DNA from: Pseudomonadota bacterium
GTDB taxonomy: Bacteria; Pseudomonadota; Alphaproteobacteria; Caulobacterales; Aquidulcibacteraceae
NCBI GenBank assembly: GCA_020161405.1
Contig: JAIUOD010000001.1
Location: 930,001-994,000, forward strand
Direction: 5' to 3'
DNA length: 64,000 nt
The position numbers and the translations under genes are program-made. Every line of letters starts with the position of its first letter. Within the stretch, counting starts at the first letter, position 1. The notes below the pieces were generated by a model. That model was not told the origin of the DNA and made no database searches. It saw only the letters and a list, made by a program, of their open reading frames with translations. This document shows, piece by piece, positions 7,830-18,303 of this stretch.

Positions 7830-8047
7830 TTCTTCCTCAATTTTCTCAGTATGATTCTGGATTTATATTTTAATTAGGTTCTAAATTGATTTTTTACAAT
7901 CAATATAGATAAGCAAAATCATTTTCATGCTTTGCAAACTATAAAATCTGCTTTTGGTGCAAATAATTTCTGCTTTTTCGACTTAAGTATGCGCCATTAA
8001 AGGTTGATTGAAAAAAAAGAGGGTTCTATAAGCCCAATTGCCTGTTG

Positions 8048-8084
8048 CATGGGCGAATTGCGCCCATGTTCATGGGTAAATTTT
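8048..8084 (+). promoter_or_regulatory. Possible sucC leader with mutually exclusive hairpins
   Basis: Segment A (CATGGGCG, 8048-8055) pairs perfectly with B (CGCCCATG, 8061-8068). B can instead pair with C (ATGGG, 8072-8076) in a short hairpin followed by TAAATTTTTT. Such A:B against B:C alternatives resemble attenuators. It lies 46 bases upstream of the sucC ATG. No leader peptide or ligand pocket is recognised, so function is uncertain. Confidence 0.3.
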
Positions 8085-8113
8085 TTCGCCGTTTTGCATA
8101 AAGATTGGTTTCC

Positions 8114-9316
8114 ATGAATATTCACGAATATCAAGCCAAGGAAGTGCTCGCCAAATATGGTGTGCCTGTCCCTGTTGGCTATCCTGCATTTTCTGTTGAA
8201 GAGGCAATTGAGGCCGCCAAAAAGATTGGTGGTAATTTTTGGGTTGTTAAAGCGCAAATCCACGCTGGTGGTCGCGGCAAAGGTAAGTTTAAAGAATTAC
8301 CTGCCGATGCAAAAGGCGGTGTTCGCCTTTGTCCTGGCCTTGATAAAGTTGGCCCAAATGCACAAGAAATGTTGGGCAATACGCTTGTAACAATTCAAAC
8401 TGGCCCTGCTGGTAAAGAAGTTCGCCGTCTATATGTTTCAGAAGGCGCGAATATCACAAAAGAATTTTATTTATCACTTTTGGTTGATCGCGGCACTGGC
8501 CGTGTCGCCTTTGTTGTTTCACAAGCTGGTGGTATGGATATCGAAACCGTTGCCCATGATACACCAGAAGCAATCACAACAATCATCGTCGACCCAAGTA
8601 CTGGTGTTACTGCGGCGGATGTTGCAGAAGTTGTTAAATGCCTTGGTCTTGAAGGTGATTTAGCTGCGCAAGCAAAACCACTTTGCGAAAACCTTTATGA
8701 GGCTTTTGTAAAATCAGACATGTCAATGCTTGAAGTTAATCCTTTAATTATTGATGCCGACAAAAATTCACTTGTTTGTTTGGATGCAAAAGTATCATTT
8801 GATTCGAATGCTCATTTCCGTCACCCTGAATGGGATGAAATGCGCGACCTTACCGAAGAAGATGCAAAAGAAATTGAAGCATCAAAATATGACCTTGCTT
8901 ATATCGCATTAGATGGAACAATTGGTTGTATGGTGAACGGTGCGGGCCTTGCAATGGCAACTATGGACATCATCAAATTATATGGTGAAGAGCCTGCAAA
9001 CTTCCTTGATGTTGGCGGCGGTGCAAGCCGTGAAAAAGTAACGGCTGCGTTCAAAATCATCACTTCTGACCCTGCTGTAAAAGGTATTTTGGTAAATATT
9101 TTTGGCGGCATCATGCGCTGCGATATTATCGCAGAAGGCGTTGTTGAGGCGGTTAAAGATGTTGGCCTTAAAGTTCCTTTGGTGGTTCGCCTTGAAGGTA
9201 CAAATGTTGAAGCTGGTAAACAAATCATTCGTGATTCGGGTTTAAATGTTATCCCTGCCGATGATTTGGCTGATGCAGCACAAAAAATTGTTAAAGCCGT
9301 GAAGGAAGCTAATTAA
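8114..9316 (+). CDS. sucC: Succinyl-CoA synthetase beta subunit
   Basis: A 400-residue subunit of succinate-CoA ligase (ADP-forming), which makes ATP/GTP from succinyl-CoA in the citric acid cycle. It starts [20 protein letters not shown], the classic SucC opening of the ATP-grasp domain. '[12 protein letters not shown]' (nucleotide binding) follows, and the C-terminal half carries '[15 protein letters not shown]' and '[11 protein letters not shown]', the CoA-ligase fold that meets SucD. The length matches the family (388-400). The ATG at 8114 is chosen over an upstream in-frame TTG at 8105. sucD starts one base after the stop. An mdh gene, which often precedes sucC in related bacteria, is absent here. 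Confidence 0.97.
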   Translation: MNIHEYQAKEVLAKYGVPVPVGYPAFSVEEAIEAAKKIGGNFWVVKAQIHAGGRGKGKFKELPADAKGGVRLCPGLDKVGPNAQEMLGNTLVTIQTGPAGKEVRRLYVSEGANITKEFYLSLLVDRGTGRVAFVVSQAGGMDIETVAHDTPEAITTIIVDPSTGVTAADVAEVVKCLGLEGDLAAQAKPLCENLYEAFVKSDMSMLEVNPLIIDADKNSLVCLDAKVSFDSNAHFRHPEWDEMRDLTEEDAKEIEASKYDLAYIALDGTIGCMVNGAGLAMATMDIIKLYGEEPANFLDVGGGASREKVTAAFKIITSDPAVKGILVNIFGGIMRCDIIAEGVVEAVKDVGLKVPLVVRLEGTNVEAGKQIIRDSGLNVIPADDLADAAQKIVKAVKEAN

Positions 9317-9317
9317 G

Positions 9318-10202
9318 ATGTCTATCCTTATCAATAAAAACACAAAAGTTATCTGTCAGGGCTTTACTGGCAAAAATGGTACTTTCCATTCAGAGCAGGC
9401 AATTGCTTATGGAACCCAAATGGTTGGCGGCGTAAGCCCTGGTAAAGGTGGACAAACCCATCTTGGCCTTCCTGTTTTCAATTCTGTTGCCGAAGCTAAA
9501 GAGCAAACTGGCGCTGATGCAACTGTGATTTACGTTCCACCACCAGGTGCAGCAGCGGCAATCATCGAGGCAATTGATGCGGAAATTCCACTAATCACTT
9601 GTATTACCGAAGGTATTCCAGTTTTGGATATGGTTAAGGTAAAAGCGAAACTTGAGAAATCAAAATCGCGCCTTATTGGTCCAAATTGCCCAGGCGTTCT
9701 TACACCTGATGAATGCAAAATCGGTATTATGCCGGGTTCAATCTTCAAAAAAGGTTCAGTTGGCGTATTATCACGCTCTGGTACTTTGACTTATGAAGCT
9801 GTGTTCCAAACTTCAAATGCTGGCCTTGGTCAAACTACTGCCGTTGGTATTGGTGGTGACCCTGTTAAAGGAACAGAATTTATTGATATTTTGGAAATGT
9901 TTTTGGCTGATGATGAAACCAAATCAATCATTATGATTGGTGAAATAGGTGGATCAGCCGAAGAAGATGCAGCGCAATTCCTTATCGATGAAGCAAAACG
10001 TGGCCGTAAAAAACCTATGGCTGGCTTTATCGCGGGCCGTACCGCACCTCCAGGGCGTCGCATGGGTCATGCTGGCGCGATTATTTCTGGTGGCAAAGGT
10101 GGTGCCGAAGATAAGATTGCTGCAATGGAAGCAGCTGGCATCAAAGTTGCCCCAAGCCCTGCGGCTTTGGGCTCAACCCTATTGGAAGTATTGAATAAAT
10201 AG
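9318..10202 (+). CDS. sucD: Succinyl-CoA synthetase alpha subunit
   Basis: A 294-residue CoA-binding subunit of succinate-CoA ligase. The N-terminal Rossmann-type CoA domain holds '[15 protein letters not shown]' and '[18 protein letters not shown]'. '[13 protein letters not shown]' and '[18 protein letters not shown]' are signature blocks; the histidine in the latter is the one phosphorylated during catalysis. The length is the family norm. It follows sucC by a single base, with AAGGAAG upstream as ribosome-binding site, so translation of the two is coupled. A hairpin lies between this gene and sucA. Confidence 0.97.
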   Translation: MSILINKNTKVICQGFTGKNGTFHSEQAIAYGTQMVGGVSPGKGGQTHLGLPVFNSVAEAKEQTGADATVIYVPPPGAAAAIIEAIDAEIPLITCITEGIPVLDMVKVKAKLEKSKSRLIGPNCPGVLTPDECKIGIMPGSIFKKGSVGVLSRSGTLTYEAVFQTSNAGLGQTTAVGIGGDPVKGTEFIDILEMFLADDETKSIIMIGEIGGSAEEDAAQFLIDEAKRGRKKPMAGFIAGRTAPPGRRMGHAGAIISGGKGGAEDKIAAMEAAGIKVAPSPAALGSTLLEVLNK

Positions 10203-10209
10203 GTTTAAT

Positions 10210-10235
10210 GGTGCGCTATCTTTGGATGGCGCACC
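10210..10235 (+). other. Stem-loop in the sucD-sucA spacer
   Basis: A 7-bp stem (GGTGCGC at 10210-10216, GCGCACC at 10229-10235) with a 12-base loop. There is no T-tract, so it is more likely an mRNA processing or stability element between sucD and sucA than a terminator. Confidence 0.45.
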
Positions 10236-10259
10236 TTAAGCCAAATCAGGGATAAAACC

Positions 10260-13208
10260 ATGAGCGACGAGCAAAGAAGCGCGCAAAACCAAGCACTTAA
10301 CGCCACTTCATTTCTATATGGCGGTTCTTCACTTTATCTTGAAAGCCAGTATGAAAAATGGCAACAAAACCCAAATTCAGTTGAAAAATCATGGGCTGAT
10401 TTCTTTTCAGGTTTAGAAGACGGCAATGCGGCGCAAAAAACCAAACCATCATGGGCGCGCAATGATTGGCCGCGCAATGAAGCATCTGAATTAATTGCAA
10501 TGCTTGATGGCGATTGGTCTTTGCTTGAAAAGAAAGTTGAAAAGAAAATTGCCGATAAAGTTGCAAAACCTGTAACTGATGCCGAAGTTTTACTTGCAAC
10601 ACGTGATTCAATCAAAGCCTTGATGATGATACGTGCTTTTCGTGCGCGTGGGCATTTGGCGGCAAATCTTGACCCACTTGGCCTTGATGACTTCCGCGAG
10701 CCGCAACCTGAATTAGATCCTGCGACTTATGGCTTTACTGATGCTGATTTAGATCGCAAAATTTTTATCGATAATGTTTTAGGTATGGAATACGCAAGTG
10801 TTCGTGAAATGGTTGACATTTTACGTCGTACTTATTGCCAGACTTTAGGTTTGGAATTTATGCATGTTTCAAACCCTGAAGAAAAAAAATGGCTTCAAGA
10901 GCGTATGGAAGGCCCAGATAAAGGGGTTTCATTCACTAAAGAAGGCAAAATCGCAATTTTAAATAAAATTGTTCAAGCCCAAGGTTTCGAGCAATTTGTT
11001 CACAAACGTTACCCTGGTACAAAACGTTTCGGCCTTGATGGCGGTGAAGCTTTAATTCCTGCAATGGAACAAATTATTAAGCGCGGTGGCAATTTGGGCG
11101 TGCAAGACATGGTTCTTGGTATGCCGCATCGTGGGCGTTTGAATGTTCTTTCTGCGGTTATGGGCAAGCCATATCATGTTATTTTCCACGAATTCCGTGG
11201 CGGTTCGGCAACCCCTGATGATGTTGCGGGTTCTGGCGATGTTAAATATCATATGGGTGCTTCATCTGACCGTGAGTTTGATGGCAATAATGTTCACCTT
11301 TCATTGACGCCAAACCCATCACACCTTGAAATCGTAAACCCTGTGGTTCTTGGCAAGGTTCGCGCAAAATTCATGCAACATGGCAAAGTCCCTGCTGAGC
11401 AATTTGGCAAAGTTATGCCAATACTTCTTCATGGCGACGCTGCATTTGCAGGCCAAGGTGTGGTTGCCGAATGTTTCGCCATTAGTGGCGTTAAAGGCCA
11501 TCGCACAGGCGGCACAATTCACTTTATCGTGAATAACCAAATCGGCTTTACAACTGCACCAAAATATTCACGCTCATCACCTTATCCATCAGATGTGGCA
11601 TTAATGGTGCAAGCACCGATTTTCCACGTTAATGGTGATGATCCAGAGGCGGTGGTTTATGCGGCCAAAGTTGCAACCGAATATCGCCAACAATTCAAAA
11701 AAGATGTTGTAATCGATATGTTCTGTTATCGCCGTTATGGCCATAATGAGGGCGACGATCCAACAATGACAAATCCAATAATGTATTCACGCATTAAGGA
11801 TCAACCATCAACCCAAGATATTTATGCCAAACGCCTTATCGCAGAAGGTCTTTTGAACCAAGCAGAATTTGACAAAATGGTAACAGATTTTGACAATTTC
11901 TTGGATTCTGAATTTGAAAAAGGCAAAGAATATAAACCACAAAAAGCCGATTGGCTTGACGGTGTATGGTCTGGCCTTGGTTTACCTGCTTCGGAAGATC
12001 GCCGTGGTGACACGGCTGTCGAGCTTGCTAAACTTAAAGAAATTGGCGAAAAAATTACATTAATCCCACAAGATTTCAACATTCATAAAACTGTTGAACG
12101 CGTGGTAAAAGGCCGCCGTTCAATGATTGAGGCTGGTGAAGGTCTTGATTGGGCAATGGGTGAGCATTTGGCATTTGCAACTTTGCTTGACGAAGGTTTC
12201 CCAATCCGCCTTGCAGGCCAAGATTCGTGCCGTGGTACATTCTCGCACCGTCATTCACACTTTATCGACCAAATCACAGAGGCAAGATATACGCCACTTA
12301 TGAATTTGGGTGAAGGCCAAGCTGATTATGAAGTTATCGATTCTGCTTTATCAGAAGAAGCAGTTCTTGGTTATGAATATGGTTATTCATTGGGTGCGCC
12401 AAACACATTAACAATGTGGGAAGGTCAATTTGGCGATTTTGCCAATGGTGCACAAGTTGTTGTTGACCAATTCATTTCATCAGGTGAGCGTAAATGGTTG
12501 CGTATGTCGGGCTTGGTAATGTTATTGCCACACGGCTATGAAGGCCAAGGGCCGGAGCATTCATCGGCACGTCTTGAACGCTATCTTCAACTATGCGCCG
12601 AAGATAATTTGCAAGTTGTGAATTGCACAACCCCTGCGAATTATTTCCACGTATTGCGCCGTCAAATTCATCGCGAATTCCGTAAACCTTTGATTATTAT
12701 GACGCCAAAATCTTTGCTTCGTCATAAAAGATGTATTTCAACCTTGGCTGAATTTGGCCCTGGTTCTTCATTCCACCGCGTGTTGTGGGATGATGCAGAA
12801 TACAAAAAAGGTTCAAGCGTTGCGCTTAAATCTGATAAAGACATTAAACGCGTGATTATGTGCTCTGGCAAAGTTTATTATGATTTGTTTGAAGCGCGTG
12901 AAGTACGTGGTCGTGATGACATTCAAATTCTTCGCGTTGAACAACTTTATCCTTTCCCTGCAAAATCACTTATCAATGAGCTTTCACGCTTTAAAAATGC
13001 TGAATTTGTATGGTGTCAGGAAGAACCTAAAAATATGGGTGCATGGTCATTCATGGAACCAAATATTGAATGGGTGCTTGATAAGATTGGCGCGAAAAAC
13101 AAACGTGCGCGTTATGCTGGTCGTCCTGCTTCGGCATCGACTGCGGCTGGCCTTATGAGCAAACATACAAAAGAACTCGAAAATTTCCTATCGGATGCAT
13201 TAGATTAA
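10260..13208 (+). CDS. sucA: 2-oxoglutarate dehydrogenase E1 component
   Basis: A 982-residue thiamine-diphosphate enzyme that decarboxylates 2-oxoglutarate and passes the succinyl group to the lipoyl domain of SucB. The N-terminal segment contains 'SLYLESQYEKWQQNP', the E2-binding type of start. 'RFGLDGGEALIPAM', 'GMPHRGRLNVL' and 'HGDAAFAGQGVV' are active-site and ThDP-binding blocks, and 'TIHFIVNNQIGFTT' completes the cofactor motif. The transketolase C-terminal region has 'GQDSCRGTFSHRH' and 'LPHGYEGQGPEHSSAR'. The length fits the family (930-1000). It lies 57 bases after sucD and 16 bases before sucB, completing a sucCDAB operon. Confidence 0.97.
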   Translation: MSDEQRSAQNQALNATSFLYGGSSLYLESQYEKWQQNPNSVEKSWADFFSGLEDGNAAQKTKPSWARNDWPRNEASELIAMLDGDWSLLEKKVEKKIADKVAKPVTDAEVLLATRDSIKALMMIRAFRARGHLAANLDPLGLDDFREPQPELDPATYGFTDADLDRKIFIDNVLGMEYASVREMVDILRRTYCQTLGLEFMHVSNPEEKKWLQERMEGPDKGVSFTKEGKIAILNKIVQAQGFEQFVHKRYPGTKRFGLDGGEALIPAMEQIIKRGGNLGVQDMVLGMPHRGRLNVLSAVMGKPYHVIFHEFRGGSATPDDVAGSGDVKYHMGASSDREFDGNNVHLSLTPNPSHLEIVNPVVLGKVRAKFMQHGKVPAEQFGKVMPILLHGDAAFAGQGVVAECFAISGVKGHRTGGTIHFIVNNQIGFTTAPKYSRSSPYPSDVALMVQAPIFHVNGDDPEAVVYAAKVATEYRQQFKKDVVIDMFCYRRYGHNEGDDPTMTNPIMYSRIKDQPSTQDIYAKRLIAEGLLNQAEFDKMVTDFDNFLDSEFEKGKEYKPQKADWLDGVWSGLGLPASEDRRGDTAVELAKLKEIGEKITLIPQDFNIHKTVERVVKGRRSMIEAGEGLDWAMGEHLAFATLLDEGFPIRLAGQDSCRGTFSHRHSHFIDQITEARYTPLMNLGEGQADYEVIDSALSEEAVLGYEYGYSLGAPNTLTMWEGQFGDFANGAQVVVDQFISSGERKWLRMSGLVMLLPHGYEGQGPEHSSARLERYLQLCAEDNLQVVNCTTPANYFHVLRRQIHREFRKPLIIMTPKSLLRHKRCISTLAEFGPGSSFHRVLWDDAEYKKGSSVALKSDKDIKRVIMCSGKVYYDLFEAREVRGRDDIQILRVEQLYPFPAKSLINELSRFKNAEFVWCQEEPKNMGAWSFMEPNIEWVLDKIGAKNKRARYAGRPASASTAAGLMSKHTKELENFLSDALD

Positions 13209-13224
13209 TAAAGGGCTTTGAAAA

Positions 13225-14424
13225 ATGATTGATATTCTAACCCCCGCACTTGGTGAATCAGTTTCTGAAGCCACCATCGCCAAATGGAATAAAAAAGCTG
13301 GTGAAGCTGTTAAGAAAAACGATATTTTGGTTGAACTTGAAACCGATAAAGTAACTTTAGAAGTTTCAGCAGAAGCCGATGGTGTTTTATCTGAAATCCT
13401 GAAACCAGAAGGTGAAACTGTTGGTGTTGGCGATGTTTTGGGTAAATTAGATGCAGGCGCTACTGCTTCTTCTGCTCCTGCGGCCGCTGCGCCTGCTGCT
13501 GCGCCCGCACCAGTTGCGGCTGCGCCTGTTGCTGCTTCTGGTAATCACGCGCCTATGCCTTCCGCTGGTGTAATTCTTGATGGTGCGGGTGTTGCTGCTT
13601 CATCTGTTGCAGGAACTGGTAAAGATGGCCGTGTAACTAAGGCTGATGCTTTGGCTGCGGTTGCATCACTTGCCGCTGCACCTGCCGCTGCTGCGCCAGC
13701 TGCATCTGCACCGCGCGCAACTGGCCCACGTGAAGAACGTGTGAAAATGACACGCCTTCGTCAAACAATTGCGCGCCGCTTAAAAGATGCGCAAAATGTT
13801 GCCGCAATGCTTACCACATTCAACGAAGTTGATATGTCGGGCGTAATGAATGCGCGCAATAAATACAAAGATATTTTTGAAAAGAAACACGGAACCAAAC
13901 TTGGCTTTATGTCTTTCTTTGTAAAAGCGGTTGTTACTGCGCTTAAAGATGTTCCTGCGGTAAATGCTGAAATTGATGGCACTGACCTTATCTATAAAAA
14001 CTTTTATGATATTGCGGTTGCCGTTGGTACTGATAAAGGTCTTGTCGTTCCAGTATTGCGTGATTGCGATGCGCTTTCACTTGCGGGCATCGAAAAAGGT
14101 ATTGCTGACCTTGGCAAAAAAGCCCGTGATGGCGCGCTTTCAATGGAAGATATGCAAGGCGGCACATTCACCATTTCAAATGGCGGCGTTTATGGCAGCT
14201 TGATGTCAACCCCAATCTTGAATGCGCCGCAATCAGGTATTTTGGGCATGCACAAAATCCAAGATCGCGTAATGGTTGAAAATGGTCAAATGGTAATTCG
14301 CCCAATGATGTATCTTGCGCTTTCTTATGACCATAGAATTGTGGACGGCAAAGAAGCGGTTACTTTCTTGGTTCGCGTAAAAGAATGCCTTGAAAACCCT
14401 GAACGCATGTTGCTTGACATTTAA
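13225..14424 (+). CDS. sucB: 2-oxoglutarate dehydrogenase E2 (dihydrolipoyl succinyltransferase)
   Basis: A 399-residue E2 core protein. The lipoyl domain occupies residues 1-75 with the lipoylated lysine at K42 in '[10 protein letters not shown]'. An Ala/Pro-rich swinging linker follows (about 80-105). The peripheral E1/E3-binding segment holds '[16 protein letters not shown]'. The catalytic acyltransferase domain fills the C-terminal 230 residues and has the active-site '[13 protein letters not shown]'. The first base after the strong downstream terminator belongs to other genes. The E3 gene lpd, often next in Alphaproteobacteria, is not in this window. Confidence 0.97.
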   Translation: MIDILTPALGESVSEATIAKWNKKAGEAVKKNDILVELETDKVTLEVSAEADGVLSEILKPEGETVGVGDVLGKLDAGATASSAPAAAAPAAAPAPVAAAPVAASGNHAPMPSAGVILDGAGVAASSVAGTGKDGRVTKADALAAVASLAAAPAAAAPAASAPRATGPREERVKMTRLRQTIARRLKDAQNVAAMLTTFNEVDMSGVMNARNKYKDIFEKKHGTKLGFMSFFVKAVVTALKDVPAVNAEIDGTDLIYKNFYDIAVAVGTDKGLVVPVLRDCDALSLAGIEKGIADLGKKARDGALSMEDMQGGTFTISNGGVYGSLMSTPILNAPQSGILGMHKIQDRVMVENGQMVIRPMMYLALSYDHRIVDGKEAVTFLVRVKECLENPERMLLDI

Positions 14425-14454
14425 TACTTGCTGTATTTAAATCTTTAATTCTAT

Positions 14455-14492
14455 AATAATGGCTCATTTTTTGAATGAGCCATTATTTTTTG
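14455..14492 (+). terminator. Intrinsic terminator of the suc operon
   Basis: A perfect 14-bp stem (14455-14468 with 14474-14487, loop TTTTG) runs into a T-tract. It lies 30 bases after the sucB stop and ends the operon. The next gene's true start is downstream of it. Confidence 0.88.
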
Positions 14493-14519
14493 GTCTTATT
14501 GCATCATTTTGGAATTGAT

Positions 14520-14972
14520 ATGGGCGTTTTGGAAGCAATTGCAGGTTTGATTATCGGGCTTTACGCTATTTATTGTGGTTTGGGTCTTTGGATGGCACAG
14601 CATGTAATGGCGGTTGAACGTGGCGAAGAAGCTTTGGTGGATGAAGATGGCCAAACGATCCTTGACCAATTACCAAGCGCACATATTGAAATGATGAAAC
14701 ATTATTATAATGGAATACCGGGAATTATTTGGCGTTTTGCGTTTTTGTGCTTGGTGGCTTCAATTGGTTGCCTGATTATGAATATGCAATATGCCGTTCA
14801 TTTATTTGCGATTGCCCTTGGCCTTGATTGCTTATTATTCTTAACTTACGAGAAGAAAGAACAATTCCTATCGCAAACCTCTTACGTCGAGCGTTTGTTT
14901 GATGGCGTGCAATATATTGCCTTATTGGCGGCACTTGTTATTTTAGTTTGGCGCAAAATTCATCTGGCTTAA
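14520..14972 (+). CDS. Integral membrane protein of unknown function
   Basis: A 150-residue protein with about four transmembrane helices (residues 5-27, 70-88, 91-107 and 125-143) and a soluble loop of about 40 residues after the first helix, containing '[14 protein letters not shown]'. I recognise no family. An in-frame ATG at 14475 lies inside the suc terminator stem, so the ATG at 14520, preceded by GGAA, is taken as the start. The last four bases overlap the end of the convergent histidine kinase gene. Confidence 0.6.
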   Translation: MGVLEAIAGLIIGLYAIYCGLGLWMAQHVMAVERGEEALVDEDGQTILDQLPSAHIEMMKHYYNGIPGIIWRFAFLCLVASIGCLIMNMQYAVHLFAIALGLDCLLFLTYEKKEQFLSQTSYVERLFDGVQYIALLAALVILVWRKIHLA

Positions 14973-16864
14973 CCTGCGATTGCTTGCTCATCGGCTTTTT
15001 CTTTTGCGGTCAAAGTTTCATCAATTGCAGCAAATAATAAGTCTGGCCTAATTGGTTTTGAAACATGCGCATCCATTCCAGATTTTAGACATTCTTGAAC
15101 ATGGTGTGTCATTGCATTTGCCGTAAGTGCGATAATTGGGGTACGTGAACGCCCCATTTCGCGTTCAAGACGCCTTATTTCACTTGAGGCTTCAGGCCCT
15201 GACATAATTGGCATTTGAACATCCATAAGAATTACGTCAAAATTATCATTTAGCCATGCGTCTACTGCAAGTTTGCCATTTTCAACAAAAGTTGGCGTAA
15301 TTCCAACTTGTTCTAAGAACATTTTTAAAACCAAGCGATTATTAGCATTATCTTCGGCGGCTAATATTCTTAGGTTTGCGGCATTATTTTCATTCGCCTC
15401 TAGTGATTGTTCAAATGTAGCTGCATCGGTTTCTGGCGGTGCTTTCCCAAGTGGTGCATGAAGTTTTAATGTGAAACTTGTACCAACGCCAAGTTCACTT
15501 ACGACTTCAATATTTCCGCCCATCATCATTGCAAGCTCTTTACAAATTGCAAGACCAAGACCTGTGCCGCCAAATTTTCTTGTAGTTGTCGAATCTGCCT
15601 GAGAGAATCTTTGGAATAGGCGGCTTAAGCCTTCTTCATCCATGCCTATACCTGAATCATGAACTGTGAAACTTAAATCAATTGAAGCATTATCATCGCA
15701 CTTATTACCGTTCACCTCAACGCGCACTTGGCCTTCATTGGTAAATTTGATTGCATTTGACATAAGGTTATAAAGAATTTGACGAAGTCTTGTAGGGTCG
15801 CCAACACACCAAACGTCCGCACAATCTTTAATAGCAACCGAAAAGCTAAGGCCTTTATCATGCGCACGTGTTGAAAAAATTGCCTCTGCTGAATTTACAA
15901 TGTCACGAACATTGAAATCAATTTCTTCAATTTCTAATTTTCCGGCTTCGATTTTTGCCAAATCTAAAACGTCATTAAGTAATGCTAATAATGTGTCGCC
16001 AGATTCTTGAATAACCGCCAATAGGCGTCTTTGGCGATCATCCATATCAGTTCTGCTTAGGGCCGCTGTCATGCCTAAAACGCCATTTAGCGGCGTTCTA
16101 ATCTCATGGCTCATTTGGGCAAGGAAGGATGATTTAGCGCGGTCTGCCGCTTCGGCTGCTTCTAGGTCTTTGGTGCGCGCTTCAATTCTTGCCTCTAATT
16201 GGTTTGCGTGTGCCGCAAGTGAATCGCGGGCAACTTCTAATTCTTTTGCTTGGGCGCGGAAAATTTGCCCAACTTTATACCAGCAATATGACGCAATGGT
16301 CAGGCTGATTATCAAACCTGCAAGGCCAAGTATAAGCAAATTATTTGAATGTGTAATTAGTGATTTGATTGCCCCGATTAGTTCACTTCTTGCACGCTCT
16401 TTAAGTTTATCTTTTGTTGTTCCTAATTGGGCATATCGTGCAGAGGAAAGCATTTCTTTTGCGCTATTTTGATTGCCAATTTGAGCAAGTGAAACCGCCG
16501 CATTTTCAATATCTGCCATCGCAGTTGATGCTTCATAGGTTTTTTGAAGCAATTCTTGATCTTTTAATCTGGGCGCTGAATCCATTGCAATAAGCAATGT
16601 TTCAGTTCGTTTATCGCGTAAAGAATTGAATTTTTCTAATGAATCAGTATTTAGCGTCGCAACATAATATCGCGCTTCTTGAGTTGAACGAAAATCAAGC
16701 ATGGATGCATTGCTCCATTCGCGTTCAAAAACACCAATTTGATTTGTACTAGATGCAAGGCTTGAAACAGATTGCATAGACATATAGCCGCCGATTAACG
16801 CGCCGACTAATGCGAAAAAAATTGCCGACCAAAGAAAAGGCCTTATTCTTAAATGCTTACTCAT
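14969..16864 (-). CDS. Hybrid sensor histidine kinase/response regulator
   Basis: A 631-residue membrane signalling protein. A transmembrane helix (11-30), a helical periplasmic sensor (31-172) and a second helix (175-195) lead into a coiled-coil linker. The HisKA domain has H253 in '[11 protein letters not shown]', and the HATPase domain carries N370, 'DSGIGM' (403-408) and '[10 protein letters not shown]' (431-440). A C-terminal receiver (498-620) has acidic residues E504/D505, the phospho-acceptor D548 in 'MDVQMP' and the conserved lysine in 'SKPI'. No separate response regulator or HPt gene is adjacent. The signal is unknown. The gene converges on the small membrane protein gene with a TTAA stop overlap. 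Confidence 0.93.
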   Translation of the reverse strand: MSKHLRIRPFLWSAIFFALVGALIGGYMSMQSVSSLASSTNQIGVFEREWSNASMLDFRSTQEARYYVATLNTDSLEKFNSLRDKRTETLLIAMDSAPRLKDQELLQKTYEASTAMADIENAAVSLAQIGNQNSAKEMLSSARYAQLGTTKDKLKERARSELIGAIKSLITHSNNLLILGLAGLIISLTIASYCWYKVGQIFRAQAKELEVARDSLAAHANQLEARIEARTKDLEAAEAADRAKSSFLAQMSHEIRTPLNGVLGMTAALSRTDMDDRQRRLLAVIQESGDTLLALLNDVLDLAKIEAGKLEIEEIDFNVRDIVNSAEAIFSTRAHDKGLSFSVAIKDCADVWCVGDPTRLRQILYNLMSNAIKFTNEGQVRVEVNGNKCDDNASIDLSFTVHDSGIGMDEEGLSRLFQRFSQADSTTTRKFGGTGLGLAICKELAMMMGGNIEVVSELGVGTSFTLKLHAPLGKAPPETDAATFEQSLEANENNAANLRILAAEDNANNRLVLKMFLEQVGITPTFVENGKLAVDAWLNDNFDVILMDVQMPIMSGPEASSEIRRLEREMGRSRTPIIALTANAMTHHVQECLKSGMDAHVSKPIRPDLLFAAIDETLTAKEKADEQAIAG

Positions 16865-17003
16865 GAGAATTTATAACAAAATTCCATAACTAAATGTTTA
16901 ATTTTTTTCAAAAAAAACGAAATCCCTTAAAAAAAATATTTATCGTAATTTTACTTTATCTTGCGAACTATGATATTGTAAAAATAAGATTAAGGAGGCC
17001 TTG

Positions 17004-17798
17004 ATGTCTGGTGTATATTTGCGTCGTAATTTTCTATTGGGTCTGTCTTCTATCGGCTTTGCAAGCCTTTCGTCAAAAAAACTATTTGCCCAAAATATCC
17101 AGCTAAATGATGTTTTAAATGCCATTAATAGCGCTAATACAAATAAGAAAAACCCAATTTTAAGCGCAAGTGAGGCCGATGGCGGCATACGCGAAGCCTT
17201 AACAAATGGCGCAATTACTGCTGTGTTAAAGATAGGCAGGCTGGATGGTTTTTGGCAAGATAATAAAATAAAAATCCCACTACGTGGAACATTGGGTAAA
17301 TTGCAAAAAAGCCTTAAGCCTTATGGGCTTTCATCTTCATTTGATGATCTGCAGCTTAAAATTAACCGCGCCGCAGAAAATAGTGCACCAAAAGCCAAAG
17401 AAATTTTTGTTAGCGCAATAAAGAATTTTACAATTAACGATGCAATGTCGATTTTACAGGGTGGTGAAAACGCGGGCACAAATTTATTAAAAGAAAAAAC
17501 CAAACCACAATTAATAAGCGCCTTTAGGCCGCAAATGCTTGAAGCGATTGATAAATCAGGCGCAGGTGTTTCAATTGGTAAAATCGATAAAAAATACGGC
17601 GCACAATTAGGTTCATTGGCAAATATAAGCGGAACAAAAACGCCAAACCAAGATTTAAAATCCCAATTGGTTGATTATGCGGTTTCAAAATCACTTGATG
17701 GTATTTTTTATTATATAGGCGCTGAAGAAGCGGCTATAAGAAAAGACCCTGCAAAACGTACAAGTGATTTACTTAAGAAGGTTTTTGGCGGTTTTTAA
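17004..17798 (+). CDS. DUF4197 family exported protein
   Basis: A 264-residue protein with a twin-arginine-type signal (LRRNFLLGLSS, residues 6-16), followed by the DUF4197 fold. Typical blocks are 'EADGGIREALTNGAITAV', 'IKIPLRGTLGKLQKSL' and, near the C terminus, 'SLDGIFYYIGAEEAAIRKDP'. The family is common in Proteobacteria, and its function is unknown. The ATG at 17004 is preceded by AAGGAGG at ideal spacing and is preferred over the adjacent in-frame TTG at 17001. The zur gene ends six bases beyond its stop on the other strand. Confidence 0.85.
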   Translation: MSGVYLRRNFLLGLSSIGFASLSSKKLFAQNIQLNDVLNAINSANTNKKNPILSASEADGGIREALTNGAITAVLKIGRLDGFWQDNKIKIPLRGTLGKLQKSLKPYGLSSSFDDLQLKINRAAENSAPKAKEIFVSAIKNFTINDAMSILQGGENAGTNLLKEKTKPQLISAFRPQMLEAIDKSGAGVSIGKIDKKYGAQLGSLANISGTKTPNQDLKSQLVDYAVSKSLDGIFYYIGAEEAAIRKDPAKRTSDLLKKVFGGF

Positions 17799-17804
17799 AA
17801 CTAA

Positions 17805-18266
17805 TTATTTTTGCGCGCAATTTTGGCAAATGCCAACTGCCTCAATCATTATTCTTGTAAGCGAAAAGCCTTTTTTATGGGCTGCATTTTCGATTGAATC
17901 TTCAATATCGCTTAAGTGAATTTCTTCAACATCGCCACATTCTTTGCAAATTAGAAATAAAGGTGAATGATTTGCTTTGTGGCAATGATCATTATGTGAA
18001 CAAATGCTATAAGTTGAATCACTTTCAATTTTGTGGACAACACCAATGCGGCACAAAAAATCTAAAGCGCGATATACGGTTGGTGGCTTTGTTGTTTTTT
18101 CACTTTGGCGTGAAACATAATCAATTATGTCATAGGCCTTTTGCGGTACTTTGGCCTTTATAAGGGATTGGAAAACTAATTTGCGCGGCTCAGTAAAGCG
18201 TTCACCAATTTTTTCGGCTTTTGCTATTGCTAAATCATAAGCATCATCTTCAATAATATTTTGCAT
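17805..18266 (-). CDS. zur: Zur, Fur-family zinc-responsive repressor
   Basis: A 153-residue metal-sensing repressor. The winged helix contains 'KPPTVYRALDFLCRIGVVHKIES', given here as 'PPTVYRALDFL' plus 'VVHKIES', which is characteristic of Zur and not of Fur or PerR. A Cys4 structural zinc site is formed by 'CKEC' and 'CQNC' at the C terminus. The histidine-rich segment 'CSHNDHCHKANHSP' supplies sensor-site ligands. Under zinc sufficiency it would repress zinc uptake genes, none of which are seen nearby. A polytopic membrane protein gene lies 37 bases upstream on the same strand. Confidence 0.9.
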   Translation of the reverse strand: MQNIIEDDAYDLAIAKAEKIGERFTEPRKLVFQSLIKAKVPQKAYDIIDYVSRQSEKTTKPPTVYRALDFLCRIGVVHKIESDSTYSICSHNDHCHKANHSPLFLICKECGDVEEIHLSDIEDSIENAAHKKGFSLTRIMIEAVGICQNCAQK

Positions 18267-18303
18267 ATTATAAAACTAACATAAAGCAAAAATATTCCAA
18301 GTA

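Noticed and set aside
7885-7904. Inverted repeat ATTGATT-N6-AATCAAT upstream of the LytTR gene
   Set aside because: Short arms in very AT-rich DNA, and LytTR sites are normally direct repeats, so I do not call it an operator.
14475-14519. Start of the small membrane protein at 14475
   Set aside because: That ATG lies in the right arm of the suc terminator and would not be on a separate transcript; the ATG at 14520 fits better.
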